Below are positions 46,022 to 57,358 of a stretch of DNA of 64,000 nt, piece after piece. The stretch lies in the NCBI RefSeq assembly GCF_047675955.1, contig NC_132915.1:47382026-47446025 (forward strand). The letters run 5' to 3'. Position 1 is the first letter of the stretch, and each line of letters starts with the position of its first letter. Origin of the DNA: Chlorocebus sabaeus (lineage: Eukaryota; Chordata; Mammalia; Primates; Cercopithecidae). The notes under the pieces were generated by a model. The model saw only the letters and a program-made list of their open reading frames with translations, had not been told where the DNA came from and searched no databases. The position numbers and the translations under genes were made by a program.

Positions 46022-46358
46022 GAAATAGTATATGGAGGCCGGGCGCGGTGGCTCAAGCCTGTAATCCCAGCACTTTGGGAGGCCGAGACGGGCGGATCAC
46101 GAGGTCAGGAGATCGAGACCATCCTGGCTAACTGGTGAAACCCTGTCTCTACTAAAAAAAATACAAAAAACTAGCCGGGCGAGGTGGCGGGCGCCTGTAG
46201 TCCCAGCTACTCGGGAGGCTGAGGCAGGAGAATGGCGTGAACCCGGGAGGCGGAGCTTGCAGTGAGCCGAGATCGCGCCACTGCACTCCAGCCTGGGCGA
46301 CAGAGCGAGACTCCATCTCAAAAAAAAAAAAAAAAAAAAAAAAGAAATAATATATGGA
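46022..46358 (+). mobile_element. AluYR-type young Alu with target duplication
   Basis: Nearly consensus full-length element at 46037-46343 with the CTCAAGCCTG, GAGACGGGCGG and GGGCGAGGTGGCGGG variants and intact CpGs. It has a 2-base loss at GGCTAACTGGTG. Duplication GAAATAGTATATGGA / GAAATAATATATGGA (one difference). A recent insertion. Confidence 0.96.
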
Positions 46359-47247
46359 GATATTCATCTAAAACTGGCTAAAGTCATTGAAGAAGTTATC
46401 ATGATAGGAAATCTTTTAGTGCCAATGAGACTAGGCTTTTTTGGATAAAAATGCCCACATGATTGACTGTGGCATACATCACCCAAGAAAAATGTATGTC
46501 TGTTTTTAATGTTGATATTTAGCCTTTGGCTTGGTTCAAATGCTGTAGGTAATTTCAGGCTTAAACCTTTGATTGTGTAAAGCTCTGAAAATCTCAGAGC
46601 ATTTAAGAGTTATATGAAAGACAGACTCGCAGTCATCTGGAATTCCAATTCTAAACACGGTACAACTGGGGCTCTTTATGAGGAACAATTTGCTGTTTTC
46701 TGCCTGCTATTCAGCGTTGTGTGGACAACCTCGTCCATAAGACATACAGTTTAAATAATGTTTCTGGACATTCTGTATAACTTGTAAATGTTATTCCTGA
46801 TATTAAAGTTAGCTTATACCACCCTCCACAATACAATATTCTTGCTCTAGCTCTAAACATTATTTACTCCTCTTTTTAAGGGCTTACTACATTAGAAAAC
46901 CCTTTGCCCCAGTTCTCGTTTCCATAGACCTAGACCAATACGGTCGGTGGTCTTCATTCTCTGTACTCTGGATGAAAGATGAAATAAAGCATCCTGAAAA
47001 CTAACAGAGGCCAATTAAAATATTCACCAAGGAAAAATGTTTACTGACTTTTAAGAAGGAGATGGCTTCCCTCCTCCACTTCCCATTGTAGACAAGTTTC
47101 CCTACCTTCCAAATTCCTTGCCACGTGAGCATCAATTTTTTGCCTTAGCTAGACCCCAAGACTCTAATCTTGGACAACTGCTTTCCATACAGATTAGGTG
47201 AGTGTGGTCTGTTCTTTCTGTAAAATCAAATTAAGAGGTGGTGATGA
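46359..47247. other. Unique sequence
   Basis: Nothing recognised. Confidence 0.45.
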
Positions 47248-47545
47248 GGCTGGGGCAGTTGCTCATGCCTGTAATCCCAGCACTTTGGGAGGCCAAGGCA
47301 GGTGGATCACCTGAGGTCAGGAGTTTGAGACCAGCCTGGTCAACATGGTGAAACCCCATCTCTACTAAAAATACAAAAATTAGCTGGGTGTGGTGGTGTG
47401 CACCTGTAATCCCAGCTACTCAGGAGGCTGAGACAGGAGAATTGCTTGAACCCAGGAGGCAGAGGTTGCAGTGAGTCGAGATTGCACCACTGCATTCCAG
47501 CCTGGGCAACAGAGCAAAACTCCATATTGGAAAAAAAAGAAAAAG
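47248..47545 (+). mobile_element. AluS
   Basis: Full-length AluS (CACCTGAGGTCAGGAGTTTGAG). Ends in an interrupted A tail followed by a GTGGTGGTGATGG copy of the left flank (GAGGTGGTGATGA). Confidence 0.95.
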
Positions 47546-47639
47546 TGGTGGTGATGGAATTCTCTTAGCTTTTCATTAATGTTCAATTCATAGTCACCTC
47601 TGATGCTATGAAGAAAACCGATCAATTACATCATACAGC

Positions 47640-47735
47640 TCAAGCTCCCTCCCTCCCTTTCTGCTTCCTTTCCTTCCTCTCTCCCTCATCCTCTCTCCCT
47701 CTTTCCCACCCTCCCATTGCTTTCCTTTCATCCAT
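47640..47735. repeat. Polypyrimidine (CCCT/TTCC) tract
   Basis: Low-complexity CT-rich run, CTCCCTCCCTCCCTTTCTGC onward. Confidence 0.85.
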
Positions 47736-48227
47736 CCAAGTGCTAAACACATTCTAGGTGCTGGAGACATGAGAGTGAGCAAAATAGACAGAAATCCTTA
47801 CAATCATGCAACTTAACGTTATAATCAGGTGAAGCAGAAATATGCGCAAGTAAAATATATATCTTGTCAAGTGCTGCTAAGCATTAGGGATAAAAATAAA
47901 GTTTGCAAAGGGGGAAGGAAGAAAGGGAGAAGAGGGCTGCAGTTTTAAATAGGGAAATTAGGTAAGATTCTACTGATAATCTGACATTTGAGCAAACCAT
48001 GTGGGTATCTGGAGGTAGATTGAAGCTGAAGGGACAGCAAGTGCTACCACGCTGAGCTGGGAGCATGCTGATGTGTTCAACAGAGAGCAAGGAGGTGATG
48101 AGACTGGAGTGGACTGAACATGAAAATTAATAGGCAATGTGTAGAGAGAGGGCCAGATTATATAGGACCTCGTAGACTGTGTTTTTCCTGTGATTCAGGT
48201 GGGAACCTCCTGGGAGCAATAGAGGAA

Positions 48228-48415
48228 CTAATGCCCATATTGCCTGGGTTTGGATCCCAGCTTTGCCACTTACCAGCAGCTGTGCAATTTTGGACACAAT
48301 ACTTAACCTTACTGGGCCTCTGTTGCCTCCTCTTTGAAGAAAGTGATAGTATCTTCTTCATAGACCTCATGATGAAATGGCATAATACAAGCAAAGCACT
48401 TTGGACATTGATACA
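48228..48415 (+). mobile_element. MIR SINE inserted in L2
   Basis: Sense MIR: GGTTTGGATCCCAGCTTTGCCACTTACCAGCAGCTGTGCAATTTTGG, TTAACCTTACTGGGCCTCTGTTGCCTCCTC, ATGATGAAATGGCATAATACAAGC. Sits between the two L2 halves, so it is younger than the L2. Confidence 0.9.
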
Positions 48416-48420
48416 TACTA

Positions 48421-48555
48421 ATTATATAGTATGTATTGTGTAACATATATACACAAATAGATGTGTGTGTACATATATATACACACACACATACACATAC
48501 TGTGTGTGGGTGTATATACATAGCAGGTTACACACACACACACCCACACACACAG
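48421..48555. repeat. Mixed (CA)n/(TA)n/(TG)n microsatellite
   Basis: About 135 bp of mostly alternating purine-pyrimidine sequence with both TG and CA runs on the same strand, so arms can pair (GTGTGTGTAC with CACACACA). At the 3' edge of the MIR. Confidence 0.88.
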
Positions 48556-48925
48556 AGTAGCTGGTTGGCACTTGGAAGTCTCACTCTGGCTGCTGTTTAG
48601 AGAAGTGACTGTAGCAGGAACAAGGATAGGAGCTATTTATCTAATGTAGCCAAGAGATGACGGTGGCTCAGGCCAGGACAGTAGCAGCAGAGATGGTAAG
48701 AAATGGTCAGATTATAAGATAATATCTTGAAAGTCAAATCAATGAGCACAGATTGCGTATGAGGTGTAAGAGTAAAGGAAGACTGCAGGCCTTTTGCCCT
48801 CAGCAGCTAGTGGGCTGGCATTGACATTTACCAAAGGAAGGAAGAATATGAGAGACATAATTTTTTGAGGGAAATCAGAAATCCAAATTTTAGACACATT
48901 AAGTTTGAAGTGCCTGTTGGTCATT

Positions 48926-50734
48926 TACATGAATTTGACTCTGCATCTTTGTTATAGAGTGAAGCAGGCACAAGATAGTCCAGACTGAAGGAAGAACAGA
49001 CCTTTCAGAGACAGGGACCACCATATAGAGGAGGGAGGAGGCCTTCAAGCATTTGCCAGTTGTGTTACAGGAATAGGAGACTAACCTTAAATAAAACACA
49101 GTGACCAGTGGTTTGAATTCCATTGCCTGTGCTTGGTACAAATAATTTAGTGAGTTAAAAAAAAAAAAGCAAAATAAACAGCCAAAATCAGTTTCTTTAA
49201 GAGCCATCATATAATCCTAAATGTGCTTAAAAGTTACATAAAAATCTCCCTAATGTTGCCTCTCAGAATTCTATGACTATGATAACTACATTCTTTCACC
49301 TACTGATGTATTGCCATAAAAATAGAACAGATATTATTAAGCAGTAAGATAAGAACCTGTAGTGTACACTCTGATACAATCACATATTAAATACTATCTT
49401 CAGTGATCGGTAACTGGGTTGCTTTGGCTAGCTGATTTATGTGTACTTTTGAAAGCGTGTAAATGATTTTGTACAAGGATGGTTATAATTGACTAAAATG
49501 ATGCTTATGACAATTTCTGTAAAAAGTTGGACAATGGCCCTTAATGAGGGATGACTAAGTCGTGTTTCAATTTTTCGTAGTATTAGCTTCATAGTTTTTG
49601 ATTTCAAGTGCTTTGTAAACAGTGAATATTTCTTTTTAAAAAATGCTTTCCATATTCAGAACTTAAGATTTTGATGACTTATGATTGCTGATTGCTTGAA
49701 ACTTTAAGAGAACTCAAACAATAACCTATTATATAACTCCGTAATCAACTCTGTTTTTGTAAAGTCATCTTCCAACCAACATTCTCATGAGGCTGAGTTA
49801 ATTTTGTTATTATATGTTTAATTCTTGCTTTGCTTGACTTGGGTTAGATAGCCACCGTGTTGTATTAACTTTATTTTTGTGCTTTCATTTTTCTCATTTA
49901 TCACACACTGTAGTTAATTTTAGTCATAACCTTTTCTTTACTCCCTCCCTAAATACTTTTAAAAATGCTTTCAGCCAGAAGTTTTTCATGTTTACTTTCA
50001 TCTCAAAGAGCCATCTTCTGGAAAATTTAAGCAAAATGTATTTAGCAATGAGTGTATTTTATGGAGGAAAACAAACTGTTCATTTTTAAAACAATTAAGT
50101 TTGTGCAGTAATTGATAAACTATAGTTTGGAAATAGCCATGTATTTAGCTAGTTTTCAATGAAGAATTCTCCTAGGTCACTTAAAGTGAGATAATATGAA
50201 AGTGGTTAAGTTCTACAAATTGGCCTAAGTTCTCATAATTTTTAATTTTTTACACATAAATCTCTTCATAAAATATACTTTCTTATTAATAGATCTAGAG
50301 CCATGTGACTATGTAATTTTGAATTTGCATTTTATAACAGAAAATTTAAAGTTTTCTATTAGTAGACATGTTTGAGTTTAGGATATAGAAAGTTATTATC
50401 ATAACTTAACAGTGGTTATTTTGGAATAGGTGAAATAATGGATATTTAAGTACTTTTTGATAATATTTTATGATTTTTCTGTAAAAAAGTAGAAAATGTC
50501 TCTTTTAAGTAGAAGAAACTAAGCAATTTGTATCAGCGTTGTATTGCAACTACTAAGGTTCTTGGTCTTTTGCAATTAAAAGTTGCAGAACATACAAATA
50601 GTATTGGTCACTTATCTGTCTTTTGGATGAAATAGAAGGCGGTTGCCTATCTCAGGAATTTCAATAAGCAACAATTTGTCCACACCTGATACCTTTGGGC
50701 CCTTTAACTTATATTAAACCATCAGCCCTGGAAG
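48926..50734. other. Unique AT-rich sequence
   Basis: About 1.8 kb, no recognised repeat; short open frames only. Confidence 0.45.
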
Positions 50735-51829
50735 TACCATACTTCATGATCTCAAGATATATTACAAAGCTGTAGTAATTAAAACTCTACGTACTTGCAT
50801 AAGGACAGACATATAGACCAATGGAACAGAATAGAGAGCCTAGAAATACACACATACAGGGTCAACTGATCTTTGATAATAGTGCCAAAAACACACAATG
50901 GGGAAAGGATAGTCTTTTCAACAAATGGCATTGGAAAAAGTGGATATTTATATACCAAAAAAAAAAAAAATGAAATTGTATCCCTATCTTCATATATAAA
51001 AATCAACTTTAAATAGATTAAATACTTAAATATAAGACTGGAAACTGAAAAATTTGTAGAAGAAAACATAAGGGAAAGTCTTCATAACATTAGTTTTGGC
51101 AGTGACTTCATGGACAAAATACTAAATGCATAGGCAGCAAAAGGAAAATTAGACAAGTCACACCACATCACACTGAAGAGCTTTTACACAGCAAAGGGAA
51201 CAATCAACATGGAGAAAATGCAACTTAAGGAATGGTAGAAAACATGTACACAAATTATGTATTTGATAAGGAGTTAAACTCCTACAACTCAATAGCAAAG
51301 AGACTAATAACCCAATTAAAAATAAGATAGGAACTTGAATAGACATTTCTACAAAGAGTACATACAAATGATCAATAGGCATATGAAAAGATGCTCAATG
51401 TCAGTAATCATGAGGGAAATGCAGATGAACACTACACACAATGAGATAGGACCTCATACCTATTTAGGATGACTGTTATAAAAATGGAAGACAACAATGT
51501 TGGTAAGTTTGTGGAGAAATTGGAACCTTAGTACAATGTTGATAGGAATGTAAAATGGAGCAGCCACTGTGGAAAACAGAAAGGTGGTTCTTCAAAAAAT
51601 TACACATAGAACTCCCATATGATCTAACAATCCTACTTCTGGGTATTTATCTGAAAGATATGAAATCAGGAGCTCAAGGAGACGTTAGTATCCCCATGTT
51701 CACTGCAGGATTAGTTCTAATAGACAAGATATGGAAACAACCTAAATGTCTATCAACAGATGAATGGGTAAACAAAATATGGTGTATATACATAGTGGGA
51801 TGTTATTCATTGTTTAAAAAGAAGAAAAT

Positions 51830-51932
51830 GAACCCAGGAGGCAGAGGTTGCAGTGAGCCAAGATCACGCCATTGCAGTCCAGCCTGGGTGACAGGAGTGT
51901 AACTGTCTCAAAAAACAAAACAAAACAAAAAA
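51830..51932 (+). mobile_element. Alu right-arm fragment
   Basis: Starts at GAACCCAGGAGGCAGAGGTTGC and runs to the end of the right arm with an AAAACAAAACAAAA tail. Lies directly against the inverted end of the following L1. Confidence 0.93.
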
Positions 51933-52376
51933 TTTGTGACTCTGCCAGGTTTTGGTATCAGGATGATGCTGGCCTCATAAATGATAGACTGGATAAAGAA
52001 AAGTGACACATATACACCATGGAATACTATGCAGCCATAAAAAAAGGATGAGCTTATGTCCTTTGCAGGGACATGGATGAAGCTGGAAACCATCGTTCTC
52101 AGAAAAATAACACAAGAACAGAAAACCAAACACTGCATATTCTCACTCATAAGTGGGAGTTGAACAATGAGAACACATGGACACAGGGAGAGGAACATCA
52201 CATACTGGGGCCTTTTGTAGGGTAGGGAGCTAGGGGAGGAATAGCATTAGGAGAAATACCTAATGTAGATGATGGGTTGATGGGTGCGGCAAACCACCAT
52301 GCCATGTGTATATACATGTAACAAACCTGAATGTTCTGCACATGTATCCCAGAACTTAAATGAAAAAAGAAAAAAT
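51933..52376 (+). mobile_element. Primate L1 (L1P), twin-primed, nested in L1M
   Basis: 51933-51981 is antisense ORF2 from the RT region (minus strand reads YEASIILIPKPGR); from about 51979 the sequence turns to sense ORF2 end and 3' UTR (GATAGACTGGATAAAG, ATACACCATGGAATACTATG), ending in an A-rich tail near 52376. About 2 kb of L1 between the two parts is missing. Older than the L1 at 10.8 kb (more changes). Confidence 0.9.
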
Positions 52377-52796
52377 ATGGATGAACCTTGAGAACATTAT
52401 GCTATGAAATAAGCCAGTCACAGAATGACAAATATGGCATGATTCCACTTGTAAAATAGTCAAACTCATAGAACCAGAGAGTATAATGGTGGTTTCAGGG
52501 TCTAGAGGGAGGGGAAATTGGGAATTGCTTATTAAGAGAATATATTTTCAGTCACGCAAGGTGGTAAGCTCTAAAAATCTGTTGTATAACATCCTGCCTA
52601 TAGTTAACAATATTGAGAGGTGCGCTTAAAAATATGTTAAAAGGGTAGATCTGTTAAAAGAGTAGAGCTCAGGTTAGATTTTTCTTACTATAATTTAGAT
52701 TAAGTTTGGTAAAATACAGTGAAGAAGTTGTTACAGTGTTTTACCATTTGTTAGCACTTCCATTTTCAGTTTAAATGCTTGGTCATTAAAAATTAC

Positions 52797-53515
52797 TTGT
52801 TAACACACCCATAGTATGTCTATTATAAAAAGGAAAAGAAAATAAGTATTGGCAAGAATGTGAAGAAATTGCTGGTAGGAATGTAAAAGGTTGCAGCTCC
52901 GTTGCAAAAAAATGTATGCCACTTCCTCAAAAAATTAAATATAGAATTACTATGTGATTCAGGATTCTACTCCTAGGTATAAACGCAAAACAATTGAAAG
53001 CAGGGACTCGAATAGATATTTATAAATGAATGTTCATAGCAGCATTATTCACAATAGCCAAAACATGAAAGCATCTCGTGTCCACTGATAGACCAATGAA
53101 TAAACAAAATAGGGTATATACACTCAATAGAGTATTATTCAGCCTTAAAAAGGAAATTCTGACTCATGCTGCAACATGGATGAACCTTGGAGACATTATG
53201 CTAAGTTAAATAATTCAGTCACCAAAGGATAAATACTGGATGTTTCCATTTATATGAGGTACCCAGAGTAGTAAAATTCAGAGACAGAAAATAGAGTGGC
53301 AGTTGCCAGAGGCTTGGAGGAGATGGGAAATAGAGAGTTAGCATTTAATAGGTACAGAGTTTCAATTGGGGAATATGAAAACGTTCTGGAGCTGCATGGT
53401 GGCAATGGTTACAACAGTATGAATATACGTAATACTAGAGAACTGTACACTTAAAAATGGTTTAAAATGGTAAATTATATGTATCTTTAAACACAATAAA
53501 AATAACCTGTAAAAC
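52797..53515 (+). mobile_element. Old L1 (L1M) 3' end, second copy
   Basis: Sense ORF2 tail (TTCATAGCAGCATTATTCACAATAGCC, GTATTATTCAGCC, ATGGATGAACCTTGGAGACATTATG) and 3' UTR (GTGGCAGTTGCCAGAGGC, ACAGAGTTTCAATTGGGG, GAACTGTACACTTAAAAATGG, AACACAATAAAAA). No open frame of note. Confidence 0.9.
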
Positions 53516-53519
53516 TATT

Positions 53520-53770
53520 CCCATTCCTGCTTGACATTTAAGACCCTTTCCAACTTTACCTCTGCCTTCTCTCCTTCCTCCCCCTGGGGTTTTTCTTCCT
53601 GTTTTCTGATAGTTTTCTTGTTCCTCATAACCACATGACCCTTCTTATTCTGGGCTGTGTACACTTGGAACACCCTTCATGTAGCTTCTCTCTCACTTGC
53701 TTTTCCAGGTTCTCCTCAATGGCACCTTCTCCATTAAGCTTTTCTCTCCAACTTGAAAGAATCTTTAGTT
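53520..53770 (+). mobile_element. L2 LINE fragment
   Basis: Sense L2 upstream of its 3' end: GACATTTAAGACCCTTTCCAACTTTACCTCTGCC, GTTCCTCATAACCACATG, GGAACACCCTTCATG, TCTCCTCAATGGCACCTTCTCC. Confidence 0.7.
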
Positions 53771-53781
53771 AAATAAGTAGC

Positions 53782-53799
53782 GTGTGTGTGTGTGTGTGT
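53782..53799. repeat. (GT)9 microsatellite
   Basis: Pure GT run after TAGC. Confidence 0.9.
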
Positions 53800-53803
53800 A
53801 TAC

Positions 53804-54109
53804 CTAACATCTAATCAGCCAATTATTGGATATAAATTGGTCATCAACCATTAGCCCCACGGTACTGTTTTTTGTTTGTTTTTTGTTCTTGGTATCACTG
53901 ACAAAATTTTTCACTTTAAGCAAAGTTGCTTACATAAAGTTTATATGGTGTCTTATTTTTGATCATATTATATCTTATTTATATGGTGTCTCTTCTTTGT
54001 TAGTGTTATTTTTTGGAAAGGGTCTTGCTGAAGTGTCATGATAACAAATTATTCATATTTTATAAAAAAAGGAACATCAAGGAGGCAAGTCTTTGAATTA
54101 ATAAACCTA
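53804..54109. other. Unique AT-rich sequence
   Basis: Nothing recognised. Confidence 0.45.
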
Positions 54110-54260
54110 TATAAAGCCTTGGATTTCACCCTGGCCTCTGGCTGTGCCCTTCTGAGATCTCTGAATGTGCCATTTAATTTCCCTCATCTTGGGGTTTTCT
54201 CTCTGTAAATCAGGACCTTCCTTGTACTATGGAGAATAAGCTGTAGCATCATCACACAGT
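54110..54260 (+). mobile_element. MIR-like SINE fragment
   Basis: CTGGCCTCTGGCTGTGCCC, CATTTAATTTCCCTCATCTTGGGG, CTCTGTAAATCAGGACC suggest a diverged sense MIR. Weak. Confidence 0.5.
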
Positions 54261-54274
54261 GTCTAGGACACTAA

Positions 54275-54470
54275 GACATTAGAGTCAGTGACATTTGGGT
54301 CCTGATGCAGTCTTTACATTTAGCTGTGGATCCTTATCCGTGTCACTTCAGTTTTTTGGATTCTTAGTTTTCTCACATGAAAATGGGGATAGCCATCACA
54401 GTGAACTTATAGAGCAATGTGGCTATGGGTAACTGATGAACACAGTATGCTACAAAGAAGTAAAGGAGCA
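54275..54470 (+). mobile_element. MIR SINE
   Basis: Sense MIR: TCACTTCAGTTTTTTGGATTCTTAGTTTTCTCACATGAAAATGGGGATAGCCATCACAG, then the 3' part. Confidence 0.8.
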
Positions 54471-54799
54471 TTATAATTATTATAGCATGGTCCCGTCCAT
54501 CTAGTAGCAAGAGAGTCCTTGTGCCTAAAATGATGAATAAGAAAACAGAGCAGCACGGGTATTGTGAGGGAATGAGTGGTATGATCAGTGAATGCTAGAG
54601 AGGCTGCAAGGAAATCACAAAGGTCGAAAACAAGCTTTTAATTTTAAGGAATCTCATGAACTTCTCTCTTGATTACACTCTTTGGGAATGGTCTGTGTCA
54701 GTTTCTAATTCTAATCTGATATTTTATCTGATATTTTTGTTCATCTGTAGATACATCTGGGATACTACATCCCCAAGCAGCTTGGAATTACCTGAAAAC
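54471..54799. other. Unique sequence
   Basis: Nothing recognised. Confidence 0.45.
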
Positions 54800-55130
54800 A
54801 TAATCATTCAAAAAATGTTTGCTTGGCATTGTCTGTATTTGGGGCTTGGCTCTGGGGAAAGTGAAATGAGTAAGACATTCACTTTAGGTCATGGATCTCT
54901 CAAGACAGTTGGGGAAGACAGACACACAAAAAGACAATTGTAGCTCAACATCACAAAAGCTATAAGGTACCCAAGACTTTCAGAGTACAGGAGAGATAGA
55001 GATTGTCTCTCTGGGAATGTGAGGAAGGCTTCACAAAGGAAGTGACATTTTTATTGGGTCATGAAGGATGAGTAGAAAGTATCAGGCAGAGAAAATGACT
55101 CCAGCAATATAGTTGAATGAGGGAAATGTG
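54800..55130 (-). mobile_element. L2 LINE 3' region; source of a local duplication
   Basis: Antisense L2: ATCATTCAAAAAATGTTTGC, GGCTCTGGGGAAAGTG, GAGGAAGGCTTCACAAAGGAAGTGACATTTTTATTGGGTCATGAAGGATGAG, TATCAGGCAGAGAAAATG. The 160 bp at 54863-55022 is copied at 56955-57114; here it is flush with L2 sequence on both sides. Confidence 0.8.
54863..55022 (+). repeat. 160-bp local duplicate, source copy
   Basis: Aligns without gaps to 56955-57114; I count 8 differences in 160 (about 95 percent). It is continuous with the L2 around it, so this is probably the source. Confidence 0.95.
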
Positions 55131-56429
55131 TGTACACATATACATGTATTTGCTTCAAAGTCAAACATGAATTATTTTGGGGATTATCTTCGGTCTTTGG
55201 TCCATACCACTGCTTCTTTTTTTCTTGATGTGGATAATTGAGAAATGACTCCAATGATACAGGAATAAGCTCTTGTGCCTGGCGTTTGCAGTTTGGATTT
55301 TCCCAGTCTTTCCCCAATACTTGTGGTCCGAAAGTTCCTAGTAGAGAATTTTTCATTTGCTCCAGAATCCCCCAGTTTCACCTCCCACAAAGATAGTCTG
55401 GTCAGGATACTTTGGGGCCACCAACATAATAAAAAGTTGCCAAAATAAATGTTTTCCATCAAGACTTCACACTTGCACTTAATGAAATAGACATTTTTCA
55501 AACTGTTTCTTTAGAGCTAAGTTTTTCTTTAAGATTTGTAATGAAAATATTTCATGACCTGTTGACATATTCATATGGTGATTTTCAAAAGGCAGATTTC
55601 ATTTACAAAATGGACTTGGCAAAAAGTAGGAATATCTGGGAAGTTGAACAAGGCTGTTGACAGGGAAAATTGGGGCTGAATCATGACTGACATTGTTTTG
55701 CAGCTGTGCCATTTTTAAAGAGTGACCAATGGGATGGGGTTTATGGAGGCCTCATGGTAATAATGCTGAGATTGGCAGTTAATGGCCATTCATAGTGGAA
55801 CTGCATAGGTAGCAGCTGACAAGTAGAGAAAATAAGTTCCTGTAATGGATTTTTTTTTTCTGCAAATGCCAGGGAAGTGATAGAAGAAATACTATTTAGA
55901 AGAAAGATAGTAAAGAAAAAAAAATCTGCAGTATTTTTCAAAGGAGCATATTAAAAAATCAGAATTTTTTCTTTGAATTCTTAGCCCTATATTTTCTTTA
56001 TCCTTCGTTATCTCATTCAGTTAGCTCTTTGGCTAGTTGACTAACAGATATGTAATTTAAGTTTTTTAAATGCAGACGGTTTAGAATAGAATATATATGC
56101 TGTGTATTCCCCCCACTCCGTGGTTGAAAATTAACAAGGAGTGTTCGAATTCAGATGGCTTAAGGCCTTATTGGAAATAGTCCTCAAAATTAATTCATTT
56201 CAACTATTCTTTTAGGTTTATGAAATTTATATTAGGACTATCCTCATTTTCCTAAGCTTCTATTCCTCATATCAGTAAGCTAAGAGGTTATTAAGAAAAA
56301 TATAAATATTATTACTTAGAGTTACATAATAACAAATATAACTATAAAAATCTAGTAAAATTCTTTAGGAACAGACTCTCCTAAAGTTTTTAGCCATCCC
56401 TGGGAAGGGTTTCAAAAGATTTGGCCAAG
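55131..56429. other. Unique sequence
   Basis: No repeat recognised. Minus-strand open frames at 55051-55501 (101 and 105 codons) overlap in two frames and lack motifs. Confidence 0.45.
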
Positions 56430-56815
56430 AGCATGGTATTTGAGCTTTGGTCTTGGAAGAGAAAGAAATCATTTTCACTGAGGAAGAGATCACACAAAGC
56501 TTCTTGAAAAGCTGGTATTTGAACCAAGCTTTAGAGAGGGGAAGTGGGGCTGGATGAGGGCAGGGCTCACTAGTGAGAGAAATACGGGAAGATCATTGTG
56601 CAATGGGGCAGCTAACTCTAAGAGGAGATGAAATGAGGTAGGTCATTGTTAAGTCAAGCCTGGTCGTTGGAAAGTAAGGAGCTCCCAGGCAGAATTCTAG
56701 GTTTGGGAGTTGATGCATCATTTCATTTTGTCAGACACTAGGACACTAATGAGAGAGTAGTTTTGGTTGGATAATGTACCCGGAGTAGATTTCAGAGGCT
56801 AGAAACTGGAGGTTA
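56430..56815 (-). mobile_element. L2 LINE relic
   Basis: Purine-rich antisense L2 3' region: GTATTTGAACCAAGCTTTAGAGAGG and GGAAGATCATTGTGC-type blocks, then degenerate internal sequence. Confidence 0.5.
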
Positions 56816-56824
56816 GAAAACCTA

Positions 56825-56954
56825 TGAGTAATAGCTACCATTATTGGTTGCCTGTTAAATGCCACTCACCGTGATGTAAACTTTTAATGTATTCTTTCAA
56901 ACCCTTTCAAGAATTTACCTCCATTTTACAGATGAAGAGACTAAGACCCAGGGA
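56825..56954 (-). mobile_element. MIR SINE, cut by the duplicated segment
   Basis: Antisense MIR: GGTTGCCTGTTAAATGCCACTC, CCATTTTACAGATGAAGAGACTAAGACCCAGGGAG, then it stops abruptly where the 160-bp copy begins. The rest of the MIR does not resume after the copy. Confidence 0.85.
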
Positions 56955-57114
56955 GAAATGAATAAGACATTGACTTTAGGTCATGGATCTCTCAAGACAG
57001 TTGGGGAAGACAGACACATAAAAAGACAATTGTAGCTCAACATCACAAAAGCTATAAGGTACCCAAGACCGTCAGAGCACAGGAGAGATAGAGATTATCT
57101 CTCTGGGAAGGTGA
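56955..57114 (+). repeat. 160-bp local duplicate, inserted copy
   Basis: Gap-free match to 54863-55022, same orientation, 2,092 bp downstream. Left edge falls inside a MIR; right edge meets unrelated sequence (TAACCTCCTTTC). No target duplication or poly-A, so not retroposition. Confidence 0.95.
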
Positions 57115-57358
57115 TAACCTCCTTTCTGTGGCTACTCTGTGTCTGGTCAGCGACAGGCTAAAACTAGTTGGCTTTATCTGCCTCTATCTCTGCGCCCTGA
57201 TTACACCCCATATATACTGCCACTATGTAAACTTCTCAGTTATGTGTGTAGTATTACAGTTCTTTGTCCTCTCCTTCCTCCTTCCCCCATACACTCTTCA
57301 CTTATGCATTTTAGATCCGTCATCCGTTGTGTGTACAGGACATTTTGTGTATGGCATC
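57115..57358. other. Unassigned sequence between duplicate and Alu stub
   Basis: C/T-rich, not recognised. Two overlapping 74-88 codon frames have no motif. Confidence 0.4.

Larger units (their letters stand above)
47736..48925 (-). mobile_element. L2 LINE, split by a MIR
   Basis: Left half (47736-48215): antisense L2 3' end, AAGTGCTAAACACATTCTAGGTGCTGGAGACATGAG, ATTTGAGCAAACCATGTGGGTATCTGGAGG, AGAGGGCCAGATTATATAGGACCTCGTAG. Right half (48560-48925): TCTCACTCTGGCTGCTGTTTAGAGAAG, GAGATGACGGTGGCTCAGGCCAGGACAGTAGCAGC, TTTTAGACACATTAAGTTTGAAGTGCCTGTTGG. The halves are consecutive in L2; a MIR and a CA-rich run lie between them. Confidence 0.8.
50735..52700 (+). mobile_element. Old L1 (L1M), ORF2 end and 3' UTR, interrupted
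   Basis: Sense L1M: ORF2 C-terminal third (50735-51829), then resumes at 52377 with ATGGATGAACCTTGAGAACATT, AAATAAGCCAGTCACAGAATGAC and the 3' UTR to about 52700. Interrupted by the joint Alu-L1 insertion at 51830-52376. ORF2 is broken by stops and frameshifts; the longest open remnant (51555-51902) reads PLWKTERWFFKKLHIELPYD before running into the Alu. Confidence 0.88.

Noticed and set aside
55051..55501. Two overlapping minus-strand frames of 101 and 105 codons
   Set aside because: They use different frames of the same DNA, lack motifs and partly overlap an L2.
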